A DNA stretch of 6,940 nucleotides from JAKALQ01 sp963978265 (GTDB lineage Bacteria; Actinomycetota; Actinomycetes; S36-B12; UBA5976). The stretch covers positions 1-6,940 of the forward strand of contig CAXBQV010000089.1 in assembly GCA_963978265.1 (NCBI GenBank). Reading direction: 5' to 3'. Positions 1 through 5,660 of the stretch are shown one piece after another. Under the pieces are notes generated by a model that ran no database searches, had not been told where the DNA came from, and saw nothing but the letters and a program-made list of their open reading frames with translations. A program made the position numbers and the translations under genes. How positions within the stretch are numbered: position 1 is the stretch's first letter; each line of letters begins with the position of its first letter.

Positions 1-231
1 CACGTCGACGTCGCGCATGGTCTTCGGCTGGACGGTGTCCTTCCACGGCGCGATGCCGAGGCAGTGCACGTACCAGGTTGCGCCGCCGGCGATGTGCCGC
101 AGGATCTCGGCCGCCGTCCACTCGGAATTCACGATGTAGGAACCGAGGGCCTCGTCCGGCAACGTGGTGATAGCTGCGTAGACCTGCTGATTCGCCCACG
201 CCATGTGGCGCAGTGCTCGATGCATGCTCAT
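1..231 (-). CDS. DinB-superfamily protein, N-terminal part (runs off the left edge)
   Basis: The 77 visible residues have the look of the DinB/DUF664 four-helix-bundle superfamily. There is a first helix with the W-A-N-x-x pattern (about residues 7-24), then a helix of the form A-E-I-L-R-H-I-A-G-G-A-x-W-Y (about 40-54). In that second helix His46 sits where the family places a metal-ligand histidine. Members are putative metal-dependent enzymes, some of them thiol-dependent transferases; the substrate here cannot be told. The first in-frame ATG is at 231, with a TAG stop 12 bases upstream of it. However, a GAGG sequence lies only 1 base before that ATG and 7 bases before a second ATG at 225, so translation may really begin at 225. 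The C-terminal half, including any further His ligands, is outside the window. It is divergent from the TM2 cluster and shows no obvious functional link to it. Confidence 0.62.
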   Translation of the reverse strand, partial: MSMHRALRHMAWANQQVYAAITTLPDEALGSYIVNSEWTAAEILRHIAGGATWYVHCLGIAPWKDTVQPKTMRDVDV

Positions 232-346
232 GCCTCGAGACTACCCCGCCGTATCTGTAGAAATTCGACATTTCGGTCGGATAGCGTGCACTCCCAAGCG
301 GGTGGGCAGGCCACACTGCGATGGGCAGGAGAGATGGAGACCCACC
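232..346. promoter_or_regulatory. Divergent intergenic region, presumed promoters for the DinB-like gene and the TM2 cluster
   Basis: This 115-base gap lies between two divergent starts, so it should hold promoters for both directions. On the plus strand TAGCGT (282-287) fits the loose actinobacterial -10 pattern TAnnnT, but I see no convincing -35 at 16-18 bases. An 8-base direct repeat, TGGGCAGG, occurs at 303-310 and 322-329. It is too short to call an operator with confidence. The promoter role is inferred from position, not from strong motifs. Confidence 0.3.
336..339 (+). promoter_or_regulatory. Ribosome binding site that sets the start of the first TM2 gene
   Basis: GGAG lies 7 bases before the ATG at 347. 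It supports starting translation there, not at upstream in-frame ATGs such as 203. The upstream stretch would encode a basic, low-homology 48-residue tail and would overlap the divergent DinB-like gene. Confidence 0.6.
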
Positions 347-715
347 ATGGAGAACCCACAATGGATCGTCCGCATTCCGGGGCAACCCGATGCGCCGGTC
401 GACACCATGACGCTGCAGGCCTGGGCGACCTCGGGCATGATCAAGGGCAACACCATGGTCACCGACATCAGCTCGGGCGTGCAGTATCAGGCATCGCAAA
501 TTCCCGGCGTCTTCTCTGACAAGGACTACACCACTGCGTTGATCCTCAGTCTGTTTGTCGGGTGGCTTGGCGTTGACCGCTTCTATCTCGGGCAGGTGGG
601 CCTCGGCATCGTGAAGCTTGTTACCGGCGGCGGATGCGGGATCTGGTGGTTGATCGACGTCATCCTGATCGCCGTACGTAAACTCAACGACGCCAACGGC
701 CGTCCACTCGCATGA
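347..715 (+). CDS. GYF-like/TM2 domain membrane protein (122 aa)
   Basis: This is a small integral membrane protein of the TM2 family. Residues 6-57 form a soluble module starting W-I-V-R-I-P-G-Q-P, with a G-M-I-x-x-x-T-M-V core and ending A-S-Q-I-P-G-V-F. This resembles the GYF_2-type domain often found before TM2 segments, though the GP signature is not evident. Residues 61-110 are a textbook TM2 domain: a first hydrophobic helix, the V-D-R-F-Y-L-G turn (about 76-81), then L-G-I-V-K-L and a second helix with G-G-G-C-G-I-W-W-L-I-D. The start at 347 is chosen because it has GGAG at 7-base spacing and begins just before the conserved module. The stop overlaps the next gene's ATG (ATGA, 712-715), which implies translational coupling. 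TM2 proteins have no settled bacterial function. The closely similar module at the end of the next gene shows these are duplicated neighbours. Confidence 0.88.
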   Translation: MENPQWIVRIPGQPDAPVDTMTLQAWATSGMIKGNTMVTDISSGVQYQASQIPGVFSDKDYTTALILSLFVGWLGVDRFYLGQVGLGIVKLVTGGGCGIWWLIDVILIAVRKLNDANGRPLA

Positions 716-1722
716 GCCAGCAGCAGATCCCCGAAGCAGTCTCTCAGTCGTCGAAGCCCACGTCTTCAAGCACAATCATCCCTGCGATCCTGCTGATTGC
801 GGTGTCGTCCGCTGCAATGCTGGCCCCCTGGCCGGATTGGGACAACGGCGCATCAATGTTCAGCCGATTGTCCATCGTGTCCCACTTCAACTGGCTCAAG
901 TACGGCCTTGGCGAATTCTCAGGGAATGTCGAGACCTACGGCATCCTCAGAGAAGGCCTGAGCACTGTCTCATTGCTGTTCGACATGCTGGTTCCGCTCA
1001 TTGTTCTCGTGCTCGCAATCGTTGCGGTGATCCTTCGGGGACGTCGACAGTTGTACGCAGTTGCAGTCGGCTTGATTGCCGCAATGGCGGTTCTGCGAGT
1101 GTTGGGAGCTTCCGTAGATCCCGAGACGAGCATTCGTGCTTGGTTCGGCTTCTGGGAGGAGGGCGCGAACGGTCAGGTTCTTCTCGTCCGCTTCTTCCTG
1201 CCGCTCGCAATGCTCGTTGTCGCAATCATCGGATTGCTCACGTCCGGCAGTAAGCGCAGTCAGCCGGCCACGTGGCCACCTGCACCCGTCTTCGCAGCGC
1301 CCGCCCCGACGCCGATCACGACGACGGACCAAATGGTCCAACCGGTCGTCGTAGGTGCACCGAAACCTTGGCGTGTGCAGCTCCCGGGACAGCCAGCGAT
1401 CGACGTCGATACGGAGCAACTCCGTTCAATGGCCGCCGTTCGAATGGTCCTGCCGTTGACGATGGTGCAGGACGCCGCAAGCGGCATCCTCTATCCCGCA
1501 AGCCAGATTCCCGGGGTGTATTCGCAACGGTCATACATCACCACACTGCTGTTGAGCTTCTTCTTCGGCTACCTCGGTGTGGACCGCTTTTACCTCGGCT
1601 ACACCGGGCTCGGAATCGCGAAACTGTTGACGTTGGGTGGGTGCGGCGTGTGGGCACTGATCGATCTGATTCTGGTCGCGATGCGGAAGGTATCGGACAG
1701 CGAAGGCAGGACGCTCGTCTAG
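712..1722 (+). CDS. Multi-pass membrane protein with C-terminal GYF-like/TM2 module (336 aa)
   Basis: The N-terminal part is a multi-pass region with four predicted membrane segments at about residues 21-40, 86-108, 113-132 and 155-177. A 40-residue extracytoplasmic or cytoplasmic loop (41-85) rich in aromatic residues follows the first segment. A Pro/Ala/Thr-rich linker (about 184-218) then leads to a module equivalent to the whole preceding protein: a GYF-like domain (219-270) and a TM2 domain (273-325) with the L-G-V-D-R-F-Y-L-G-Y signature and G-G-C-G-V-W-A-L-I-D. I recognise no family for the N-terminal four-helix part. The start overlaps the previous stop by 4 bases and has no clear Shine-Dalgarno, so it probably depends on coupling. 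It is most likely co-transcribed with both flanking genes. Its role is unknown; a membrane sensor or scaffold is possible but unsupported. Confidence 0.87.
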   Translation: MSQQQIPEAVSQSSKPTSSSTIIPAILLIAVSSAAMLAPWPDWDNGASMFSRLSIVSHFNWLKYGLGEFSGNVETYGILREGLSTVSLLFDMLVPLIVLVLAIVAVILRGRRQLYAVAVGLIAAMAVLRVLGASVDPETSIRAWFGFWEEGANGQVLLVRFFLPLAMLVVAIIGLLTSGSKRSQPATWPPAPVFAAPAPTPITTTDQMVQPVVVGAPKPWRVQLPGQPAIDVDTEQLRSMAAVRMVLPLTMVQDAASGILYPASQIPGVYSQRSYITTLLLSFFFGYLGVDRFYLGYTGLGIAKLLTLGGCGVWALIDLILVAMRKVSDSEGRTLV

Positions 1723-1724
1723 CG

Positions 1725-2087
1725 ATGCTGCACGAAATGCACAGTTCGCGACGGATACCGACGCTCCTCGTCGGCGTTGCCGGTGTCGCTGTGCTCACCG
1801 GATCATGGCTCTGCCCGATCCACGCTGTCACCGGTCTTTACTGCCCAGGCTGCGGCATGACGCGCGCAATCCTCGCAGTGCTGCGGCTTGATCCGACGAC
1901 GGCTGTGCATCAGAACGCCCTAGTGCTGGTCGTATTGCCATTGCTCATAATCAGCACGACGAGGTCAAGCCGCGCGAACGCATGGCTGCAAACGCATCGA
2001 CTTCCGCTCATGGTTTCCGCCACCATCGTGGCCGTCGCATTCACGGTCGTTCGGAACACGGTGGCACCAGGACTCGCCCCTTTCTAG
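1725..2087 (+). CDS. DUF2752 family membrane protein (120 aa)
   Basis: The hallmark of DUF2752 is clear: L-Y-C-P-G-C-G-M-T-R-A-I-L (residues 38-50), with Cys40 and Cys43 spaced CxxC, followed by the family's short polar stretch and a conserved Asn (N64) before a helix containing L-P. Cys30 may be a third thiol. Hydrophobic segments lie at about 12-28, 65-77 and 93-110. The length is typical. The ATG at 1725 is 2 bases after the previous stop; AGGA at 1708-1711 is rather far (13 bases), so coupling is likely. Met5 (1737) is an alternative start. The frame is open upstream to 1272, but that part is a shadow of the TM2 gene. DUF2752 genes are often found beside TM2-domain genes in other bacteria (general knowledge). 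Function is unknown, and the CxxC could bind metal or be redox-active (inference). Confidence 0.87.
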   Translation: MLHEMHSSRRIPTLLVGVAGVAVLTGSWLCPIHAVTGLYCPGCGMTRAILAVLRLDPTTAVHQNALVLVVLPLLIISTTRSSRANAWLQTHRLPLMVSATIVAVAFTVVRNTVAPGLAPF

Positions 2088-2094
2088 CGCGCTA
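2085..2094. other. Palindrome TAGCGCGCTA holding both convergent stop codons
   Basis: This perfect 10-base palindrome contains the TAG of the DUF2752 gene on the plus strand and the TAG of ptsI on the minus strand, with 4 bases between the two stops. It is too short and lacks a T-tract, so it does not look like a bidirectional terminator. Confidence 0.6.
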
Positions 2095-3732
2095 CTCGCC
2101 GAGGATCTCCGACACCGCGAGTTTCGCCTCAATTTCGTTGCCGCATGCAACTGCCGCCTCCGCTGCACGCACACACGTCGCGCGATCGACGGTCGCGAGC
2201 AGACCACGCACCTCCGCCAACGCGGACGGCGCCATCGACAACGACGACACACCCAATCCCACGAGCACGCACGCCAGCTTCGGGTCTGCCGCAGCCTCAC
2301 CGCACACGCCAAGTGAGCGCGACAATGCTGCCGCGTGCTTCGCGGCAATCCCGATGGCACGGAGTACCGCCGGATGCCACGACGTCGTGAGGTCCGACAA
2401 CCGGGCATCAAGGCGATCCGCGGCCATCACGTACTGCGTGAGGTCGTTCGTGCCCAACGATCCGAAGTCGACTTCCGCCAGCACACGATCGGCCATCAAC
2501 GCTGCCGCCGGTGTCTCCACCATCACACCAACGTGCTTCAACCCCAACGCACGGGCACGCGATGCGAAATCCGCTGCCTCTGCCACGGTGTCGATCATCG
2601 GCGCCATCACCCAGACGTCCGCCGGTGAATCCGCAGCCGCGATCGCCAACGCCTGCAACTGACGGTTCACGATGTCGTCCGTGATCCTGTTCAGTCGCCA
2701 CCCTCGCACGCCCAACGCCGGGTTCTCTTCATGCTCGGATGCAATGAACGGCACCGGCTTGTCGGATCCCGCATCGATCGTGCGCACAACCACCCGACGT
2801 CCGGCCATCGCCGCGAACACCGCGGAATACAACGCCGCCTGCTCGTCAACGGTCGGCTCGGTCTGCCGGTCCATGAACAGCAACTCGGTGCGAAACAGGC
2901 CCACTCCTTCGGCACCCGCGGCCGCAGCAGCAACCACTGCCTCAACACTGCCGGCATTCGCCAGCAGCATCACCGGTGTGCCGTCGCTCAACCGACCCGG
3001 TCCCGTGACCGACGCCGCCCGCGCACGCAACGCGTCCTCGCGCGCCTGCCGCGCGGCAACCTCGGATTCATCCGCGCCGATGATCGCAGCACCCTCGCGT
3101 CCATCGACCAGCAACAGTTCGCCGCCGACCAACGAGTCCGCGCCTGTGCACCCGACAACGGCCGGAATGCCGAGGCCGCGCGCGACGATCGCCGTGTGCG
3201 AGGTCGGCCCCCCCTTCGCCACCACGAGCGCAAGCGCGTACTGCAGATCCAATGCCGCGGTGTCTGCGGGCGTGAGGTCGTCAGCCACCACGATCGACGG
3301 CCGTGTCAGCACATTCGCTGCCGCTTCAACACCCGCCAGCGATGCGATCAAACGATCTGCGATCTCGTCGAGATCATTGACGCGCTCCGCGAAGTAGCCG
3401 CCGAGCATCTCCAGTGCAGAACGGAATCCCGCGAACGCCTCGGACACAGCCGGCCGCACATCCGGGTACACCACATCATCGGTGAGCCGCGCGCCGATCG
3501 CCTCCACCAAGGCGGGATCGCGCGCGATCATCGACTGCGCTTCAAGCACTTCCTTCGCCACATCCAAGGTGGCTTCCACCGAACGTCGTTCCAATTCGTT
3601 GGCGACGCCATCGAGCGCAGCAAAGACGTCGCGCGGGGAAGCAGGAACCGGAGTGCTTACAACCGTGCGACGAATCCGGAAGACCGGACCATACGCAACG
3701 CCGGGTGAGACGCCGATGCCGGTGAACGTCAC
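2092..3732 (-). CDS. ptsI: PTS enzyme I (phosphoenolpyruvate-protein phosphotransferase)
   Basis: Cytosolic enzyme I takes phosphate from PEP onto a histidine and passes it to HPr. The protein is 546 aa, slightly shorter than the roughly 570 aa of enteric EI. Domains in order: N-terminal HPr-binding helical part (about 3-125); the swivelling phosphohistidine domain with G-G-P-T-S-H-T-A-I-V-A-R (174-185), His179 being the phosphorylated residue; and the PEP-binding barrel (about 248-535). The barrel has G-L-F-R-T-E-L-L-F-M (278-287), V-R-T-I-D (316-320), M-V-E-T-P-A-A (404-410), G-T-N-D-L-T-Q-Y (427-434) and the catalytic cysteine in G-V-C-G-E-A-A (Cys477). All key residues are present, so it should be active. 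It starts with GTG, whose last two bases form part of the HPr stop (GTGA overlap). There is no visible Shine-Dalgarno, so expression is probably coupled to ptsH. The 3' end converges on the DUF2752 gene with a 4-base gap. Confidence 0.96.
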   Translation of the reverse strand: MTFTGIGVSPGVAYGPVFRIRRTVVSTPVPASPRDVFAALDGVANELERRSVEATLDVAKEVLEAQSMIARDPALVEAIGARLTDDVVYPDVRPAVSEAFAGFRSALEMLGGYFAERVNDLDEIADRLIASLAGVEAAANVLTRPSIVVADDLTPADTAALDLQYALALVVAKGGPTSHTAIVARGLGIPAVVGCTGADSLVGGELLLVDGREGAAIIGADESEVAARQAREDALRARAASVTGPGRLSDGTPVMLLANAGSVEAVVAAAAAGAEGVGLFRTELLFMDRQTEPTVDEQAALYSAVFAAMAGRRVVVRTIDAGSDKPVPFIASEHEENPALGVRGWRLNRITDDIVNRQLQALAIAAADSPADVWVMAPMIDTVAEAADFASRARALGLKHVGVMVETPAAALMADRVLAEVDFGSLGTNDLTQYVMAADRLDARLSDLTTSWHPAVLRAIGIAAKHAAALSRSLGVCGEAAADPKLACVLVGLGVSSLSMAPSALAEVRGLLATVDRATCVRAAEAAVACGNEIEAKLAVSEILGE

Positions 3733-4010
3733 GATGCGGGGTCGTCGTCGTGGTTCGTCGCGATGACGTCGGCGATGGTTGCCAGCACGTCGTCGGCGTT
3801 CGGCGCATCGCCGACCGTGATCTCGATCTCCTCGCCGAACTTCACGCCGAGTGCCAGCACGGACAGCATCGATGCCGCATTCACCGGCTTGTCACCGACG
3901 CGGCCGATCGTGACCGGAACACCTGCACCGGCGGCCGCTTTCACGAGCACGGAAGCGGGACGGGCATGAAGACCAACGCGGCTACCGACCGCGACGACTT
4001 TGCTTGGCAT
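3729..4010 (-). CDS. ptsH: PTS phosphocarrier protein HPr
   Basis: HPr shuttles phosphate from enzyme I to the sugar-specific EIIA in the cytosol. The 93-aa protein has the full active-site motif G-L-H-A-R-P-A-S (13-20), with His15 as the phospho-acceptor. It also has the N-A-A-S-M-L-S region (44-50), where Ser47 corresponds in position to the regulatory serine of Firmicute HPr. There is no HPr kinase gene in the window, so regulation through that serine is not supported. The C-terminal tail, ending in N-H-D-D-D-P-A-S, is a few residues longer and more acidic than usual. The ATG at 4010 has only a weak purine run (GAGAAAG on the minus strand, plus coordinates 4020-4026) 9 bases upstream. It overlaps ptsI by 4 bases. 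It lies 137 bases downstream of the EIIC stop, behind a strong hairpin, which suggests its own promoter. Confidence 0.96.
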   Translation of the reverse strand: MPSKVVAVGSRVGLHARPASVLVKAAAGAGVPVTIGRVGDKPVNAASMLSVLALGVKFGEEIEITVGDAPNADDVLATIADVIATNHDDDPAS

Positions 4011-4041
4011 GGTGGTGCACTTTCTCGGGAAGAACGTCGTG

Positions 4042-4059
4042 AGTTTGCTTCAGCAAACT
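4042..4059. promoter_or_regulatory. Palindrome upstream of ptsH, candidate operator
   Basis: AGTTTGC at 4042-4048 and GCAAACT at 4053-4059 are perfect inverted arms around a 4-base centre. The block ends 32 bases before the ptsH start. It could be a binding site for a dimeric repressor or activator, or a 5' leader hairpin in the transcript. It overlaps the weak candidate -10 of the ptsH promoter, which would suit an operator. The regulator cannot be named. Confidence 0.45.
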
Positions 4060-4083
4060 GCACTTGCCACATCACTGTGACAA
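4055..4083 (-). promoter_or_regulatory. Weak candidate promoter for ptsHI
   Basis: On the minus strand TTGTCA (4083-4078) matches the -35 consensus at five of six positions. It is followed after 17 bases by CAGTTT (4060-4055), which is a poor -10. Spacing and position relative to ptsH are right, but the -10 match is weak. The main reason to expect a promoter here is the hairpin that separates ptsH from EIIC. Confidence 0.25.
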
Positions 4084-4100
4084 CTGCGGCCGGCTGAACC

Positions 4101-4134
4101 GGAAGTGGGGCTCCCCGAAGGGAGCCCCACCCCC
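4101..4134 (-). terminator. UUCG-loop hairpin after EIIC: terminator or attenuator before ptsHI
   Basis: A perfect 11-bp stem, GTGGGGCTCCC (4105-4115) with GGGAGCCCCAC (4120-4130), closes on a 4-base loop. Read on the minus strand the loop is TTCG closed by C-G, the very stable C(UUCG)G tetraloop typical of bacterial terminators. The stem can extend by two G-U and two G-C pairs to 4101-4134. It starts 13 bases after the EIIC stop. The tail has only short T runs (TTCC, GGTT), so termination may be partial or of the high-GC actinobacterial type that lacks a U-tract. Confidence 0.75.
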
Positions 4135-4147
4135 TGATGCCTCCTGC

Positions 4148-5242
4148 TTACGCGTTGGCGGTCTGGCCCATGCCCTTTGCCACGATCACGCAGGCCGTCG
4201 TGACGACGGTGCCGACGATGAGCGAGATGAGGAACATGAGCGGGCTGCCGATGAGCGGCAGCACCCAGATGCCACCGTGCGGTGCACGGAGCGTTGCGCC
4301 GAGTGCCATGTTCAGCGCGCCGGCAACGCCGGAGCCGATCATGATCGACGGGATGACGCGAACCGGGTCGGCTGCAGCGAACGGGATCGCACCTTCAGTG
4401 ATGAACGATGCGCCGAGCACCCAAGCGGCCTTGCCATTTTCGATCTCGGATTCGGTGAACAGCGACTTGCGGACAACTGTTGCAAGTGCGAGACCGAGCG
4501 GCGGGGTCATGCCGGCGACCATGACGGTTGCCATGACCTGCAGGCCCTGGCCCGAGGTCGCGGTACCGGCAGCGGTGAGGCCAGCAACACCGAAGGTGTA
4601 TGCAACCTTGTTGATCGGGCCACCCATGTCGAAGGCCATCATGAGACCGATGATGAGGCCGAGCACGATTGCCGACGAGCCGCCGAGGCCGTTCAGCCAG
4701 TCGGTTGCACCGGTGTTGAGCGGGGTCACGATGTTCTTCACGACGAAGTACATGACGGCGAGCGTCAGCACAACCGAGATCAACGGGTTCACGACGATTG
4801 GCATGATCGAGCGGATCGACGACGGGACGTTCCAGCCGGAGATCCAGTTGGCGATGAAGCCGGCGACGAGGCCGCCTGCCATTGCCCCGAGGAAGCCCGA
4901 ACCGATCGAACCTGCAACGGCACCTGCGGCCATACCGGGAACGAGACCCGGGCGGTCAGCCATGCCGAATGCGATGAAGCCTGCGAGGGCCGGGAGCAGG
5001 AAGCCCCACGGTGCCATTGCGAGACCGAAGAAGAATGCGCCGATGCGAACGTTCATTGCGAGGGCTGCGCCATCGCCATTCACGCCGTCGATTGCGTTCT
5101 GGACGCCGAGGCTGGTGAAGCCTGCCGGGTCGCCCGAGATCATGAAGCCCAGTGCGATCAAAATACCGCCGGCGGTGACGAACGGGATCATGTACGAAAC
5201 ACCGGTCATCAGCCACATGCGGAGCTTGTGTCCTGCACCCAC
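4148..5242 (-). CDS. PTS fructose-type transporter subunit EIIC
   Basis: EIIC is the membrane channel that binds the sugar outside and releases it for phosphorylation by EIIB. The 364-aa protein is highly hydrophobic and of full family length. It opens with L-M-T-G-V-S-Y-M-I-P-F-V-T-A-G-G (11-26), the standard start of fructose-family IIC. It also carries the conserved D-M-G-G-P-I-N-K (205-212), F-I-T-E-G-A-I-P-F-A-A-A-D-P (280-293) and A-P-H-G-G (320-324) motifs, the second of these associated with substrate recognition in the family. It starts with GTG at 5242, supported by AGGAAGG 8 bases upstream and by a TGA in frame not far above. It is a separate gene, not fused to EIIA or EIIB. Fructose is the likeliest sugar because fruK is in the operon; the same IIC family also includes mannosylglycerate-type carriers. 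Confidence 0.94.
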   Translation of the reverse strand: MGAGHKLRMWLMTGVSYMIPFVTAGGILIALGFMISGDPAGFTSLGVQNAIDGVNGDGAALAMNVRIGAFFFGLAMAPWGFLLPALAGFIAFGMADRPGLVPGMAAGAVAGSIGSGFLGAMAGGLVAGFIANWISGWNVPSSIRSIMPIVVNPLISVVLTLAVMYFVVKNIVTPLNTGATDWLNGLGGSSAIVLGLIIGLMMAFDMGGPINKVAYTFGVAGLTAAGTATSGQGLQVMATVMVAGMTPPLGLALATVVRKSLFTESEIENGKAAWVLGASFITEGAIPFAAADPVRVIPSIMIGSGVAGALNMALGATLRAPHGGIWVLPLIGSPLMFLISLIVGTVVTTACVIVAKGMGQTANA

Positions 5243-5250
5243 TGTTGTTG

Positions 5251-5257
5251 CCTTCCT
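5251..5257 (-). promoter_or_regulatory. Strong ribosome binding site for EIIC
   Basis: AGGAAGG on the minus strand lies 8 bases before the GTG start at 5242. It fixes this non-ATG start. It also shows that EIIC has independent translation initiation, unlike the overlapping neighbours. Confidence 0.75.
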
Positions 5258-5298
5258 GTTGGAGTCACCCGACGGCCCTCACCGCCGAGTGTCTTGCT

Positions 5299-5328
5299 GG
5301 TTTGAAGACTCCCCCGAGACCTTCAACC
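5299..5328 (-). other. Long stem-loop in the EIIB-EIIC gap
   Basis: On the minus strand GGTTGAAGGTCTC pairs with GAGTCTTCAAACC around a GGGG loop: 12 base pairs, including one G-U, with one bulged A. It begins 17 bases after the EIIB stop and lies about 40 bases before the EIIC ribosome binding site. It is not followed by a T-tract, so an mRNA processing/stability element or a partial attenuator is likelier than a simple terminator. Confidence 0.55.
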
Positions 5329-5345
5329 CATTCCGCGAAGCCTGA

Positions 5346-5660
5346 TCAGCCCTTCGCGGAAACCTTTGCTTCTGCTTCTTCGATCAGCTTCGATGCTTCT
5401 CGGATTGCAGTCTTGACCTGCGCTTCGATGATCGGCAGGTGTGCGAAACGGTCTTTGTCGCGGACTGGAACATCGGCTGCGAAGATCGCAACGTCCGCGG
5501 CCTGCAGAATGTCGGCCGGGATCTCTTTCTTGCCACCAGCACCCTGGGTCTCGACAGTGATCTCGTGGCCGGCCTTCTTCGCAGCACGCTCGAGCGCCTC
5601 TGCCGCCATATAGGTGTGCGCAATGCCCGTCGGGCACGATGTCACAGCGACGATCTTCAT
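5346..5660 (-). CDS. PTS fructose-type EIIB component
   Basis: EIIB accepts phosphate from EIIA on a cysteine and phosphorylates fructose at C1 as it passes through EIIC. The 104-aa protein is one complete fructose-type IIB domain. It begins M-K-I-V-A-V-T-S-C-P-T-G-I-A-H-T-Y-M-A (1-19), with Cys9 as the phospho-acceptor and the P-T-G-I-A-H-T loop intact. It also has the V-E-T-Q-G family motif (36-40) and D-V-A-I-F-A-A-D (56-63). The ATG at 5660 has an excellent AAGGAG (plus coordinates 5668-5673) 7 bases upstream and overlaps the EIIA stop by 4 bases (ATGA). The charged C-terminal tail (about 88-104, E/K/A-rich) may be a remnant linker or a docking helix. Unlike the fused FruA of many actinobacteria, this domain is a stand-alone protein. 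Confidence 0.95.
   Translation of the reverse strand: MKIVAVTSCPTGIAHTYMAAEALERAAKKAGHEITVETQGAGGKKEIPADILQAADVAIFAADVPVRDKDRFAHLPIIEAQVKTAIREASKLIEEAEAKVSAKG

Noticed and set aside
203..346. Longer version of the first TM2 protein starting at 203
   Set aside because: The added 48 residues show no family similarity and would overlap the divergent DinB-like gene. A good GGAG sits before the ATG at 347.
1272..1724. N-terminal extension of the DUF2752 protein
   Set aside because: The region is already used in another frame by the TM2 gene. The DUF2752 family starts just before its first membrane helix, which fits the ATG at 1725.
2672..3708. Long plus-strand open frames opposite ptsI
   Set aside because: They are low-complexity Ala/Ser/Thr/Arg-rich translations lying entirely across a clear enzyme I gene. 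They have no ribosome binding site or domain support.
3867..3872. HPr Ser47 as a regulatory phosphorylation site
   Set aside because: The serine is at the right position, but actinobacterial HPr proteins commonly keep it without an HPr kinase, and no kinase gene is visible here.
4064..5345. Two long plus-strand open frames (about 400 codons each) opposite EIIC
   Set aside because: EIIC on the other strand has full family length and all motifs. The plus-strand products are of biased composition (one rich in Asp/Glu/Arg/His/Cys, the other in Ala/Pro/Met/Thr) with no recognisable domain, as expected for shadows of a GC-rich gene.
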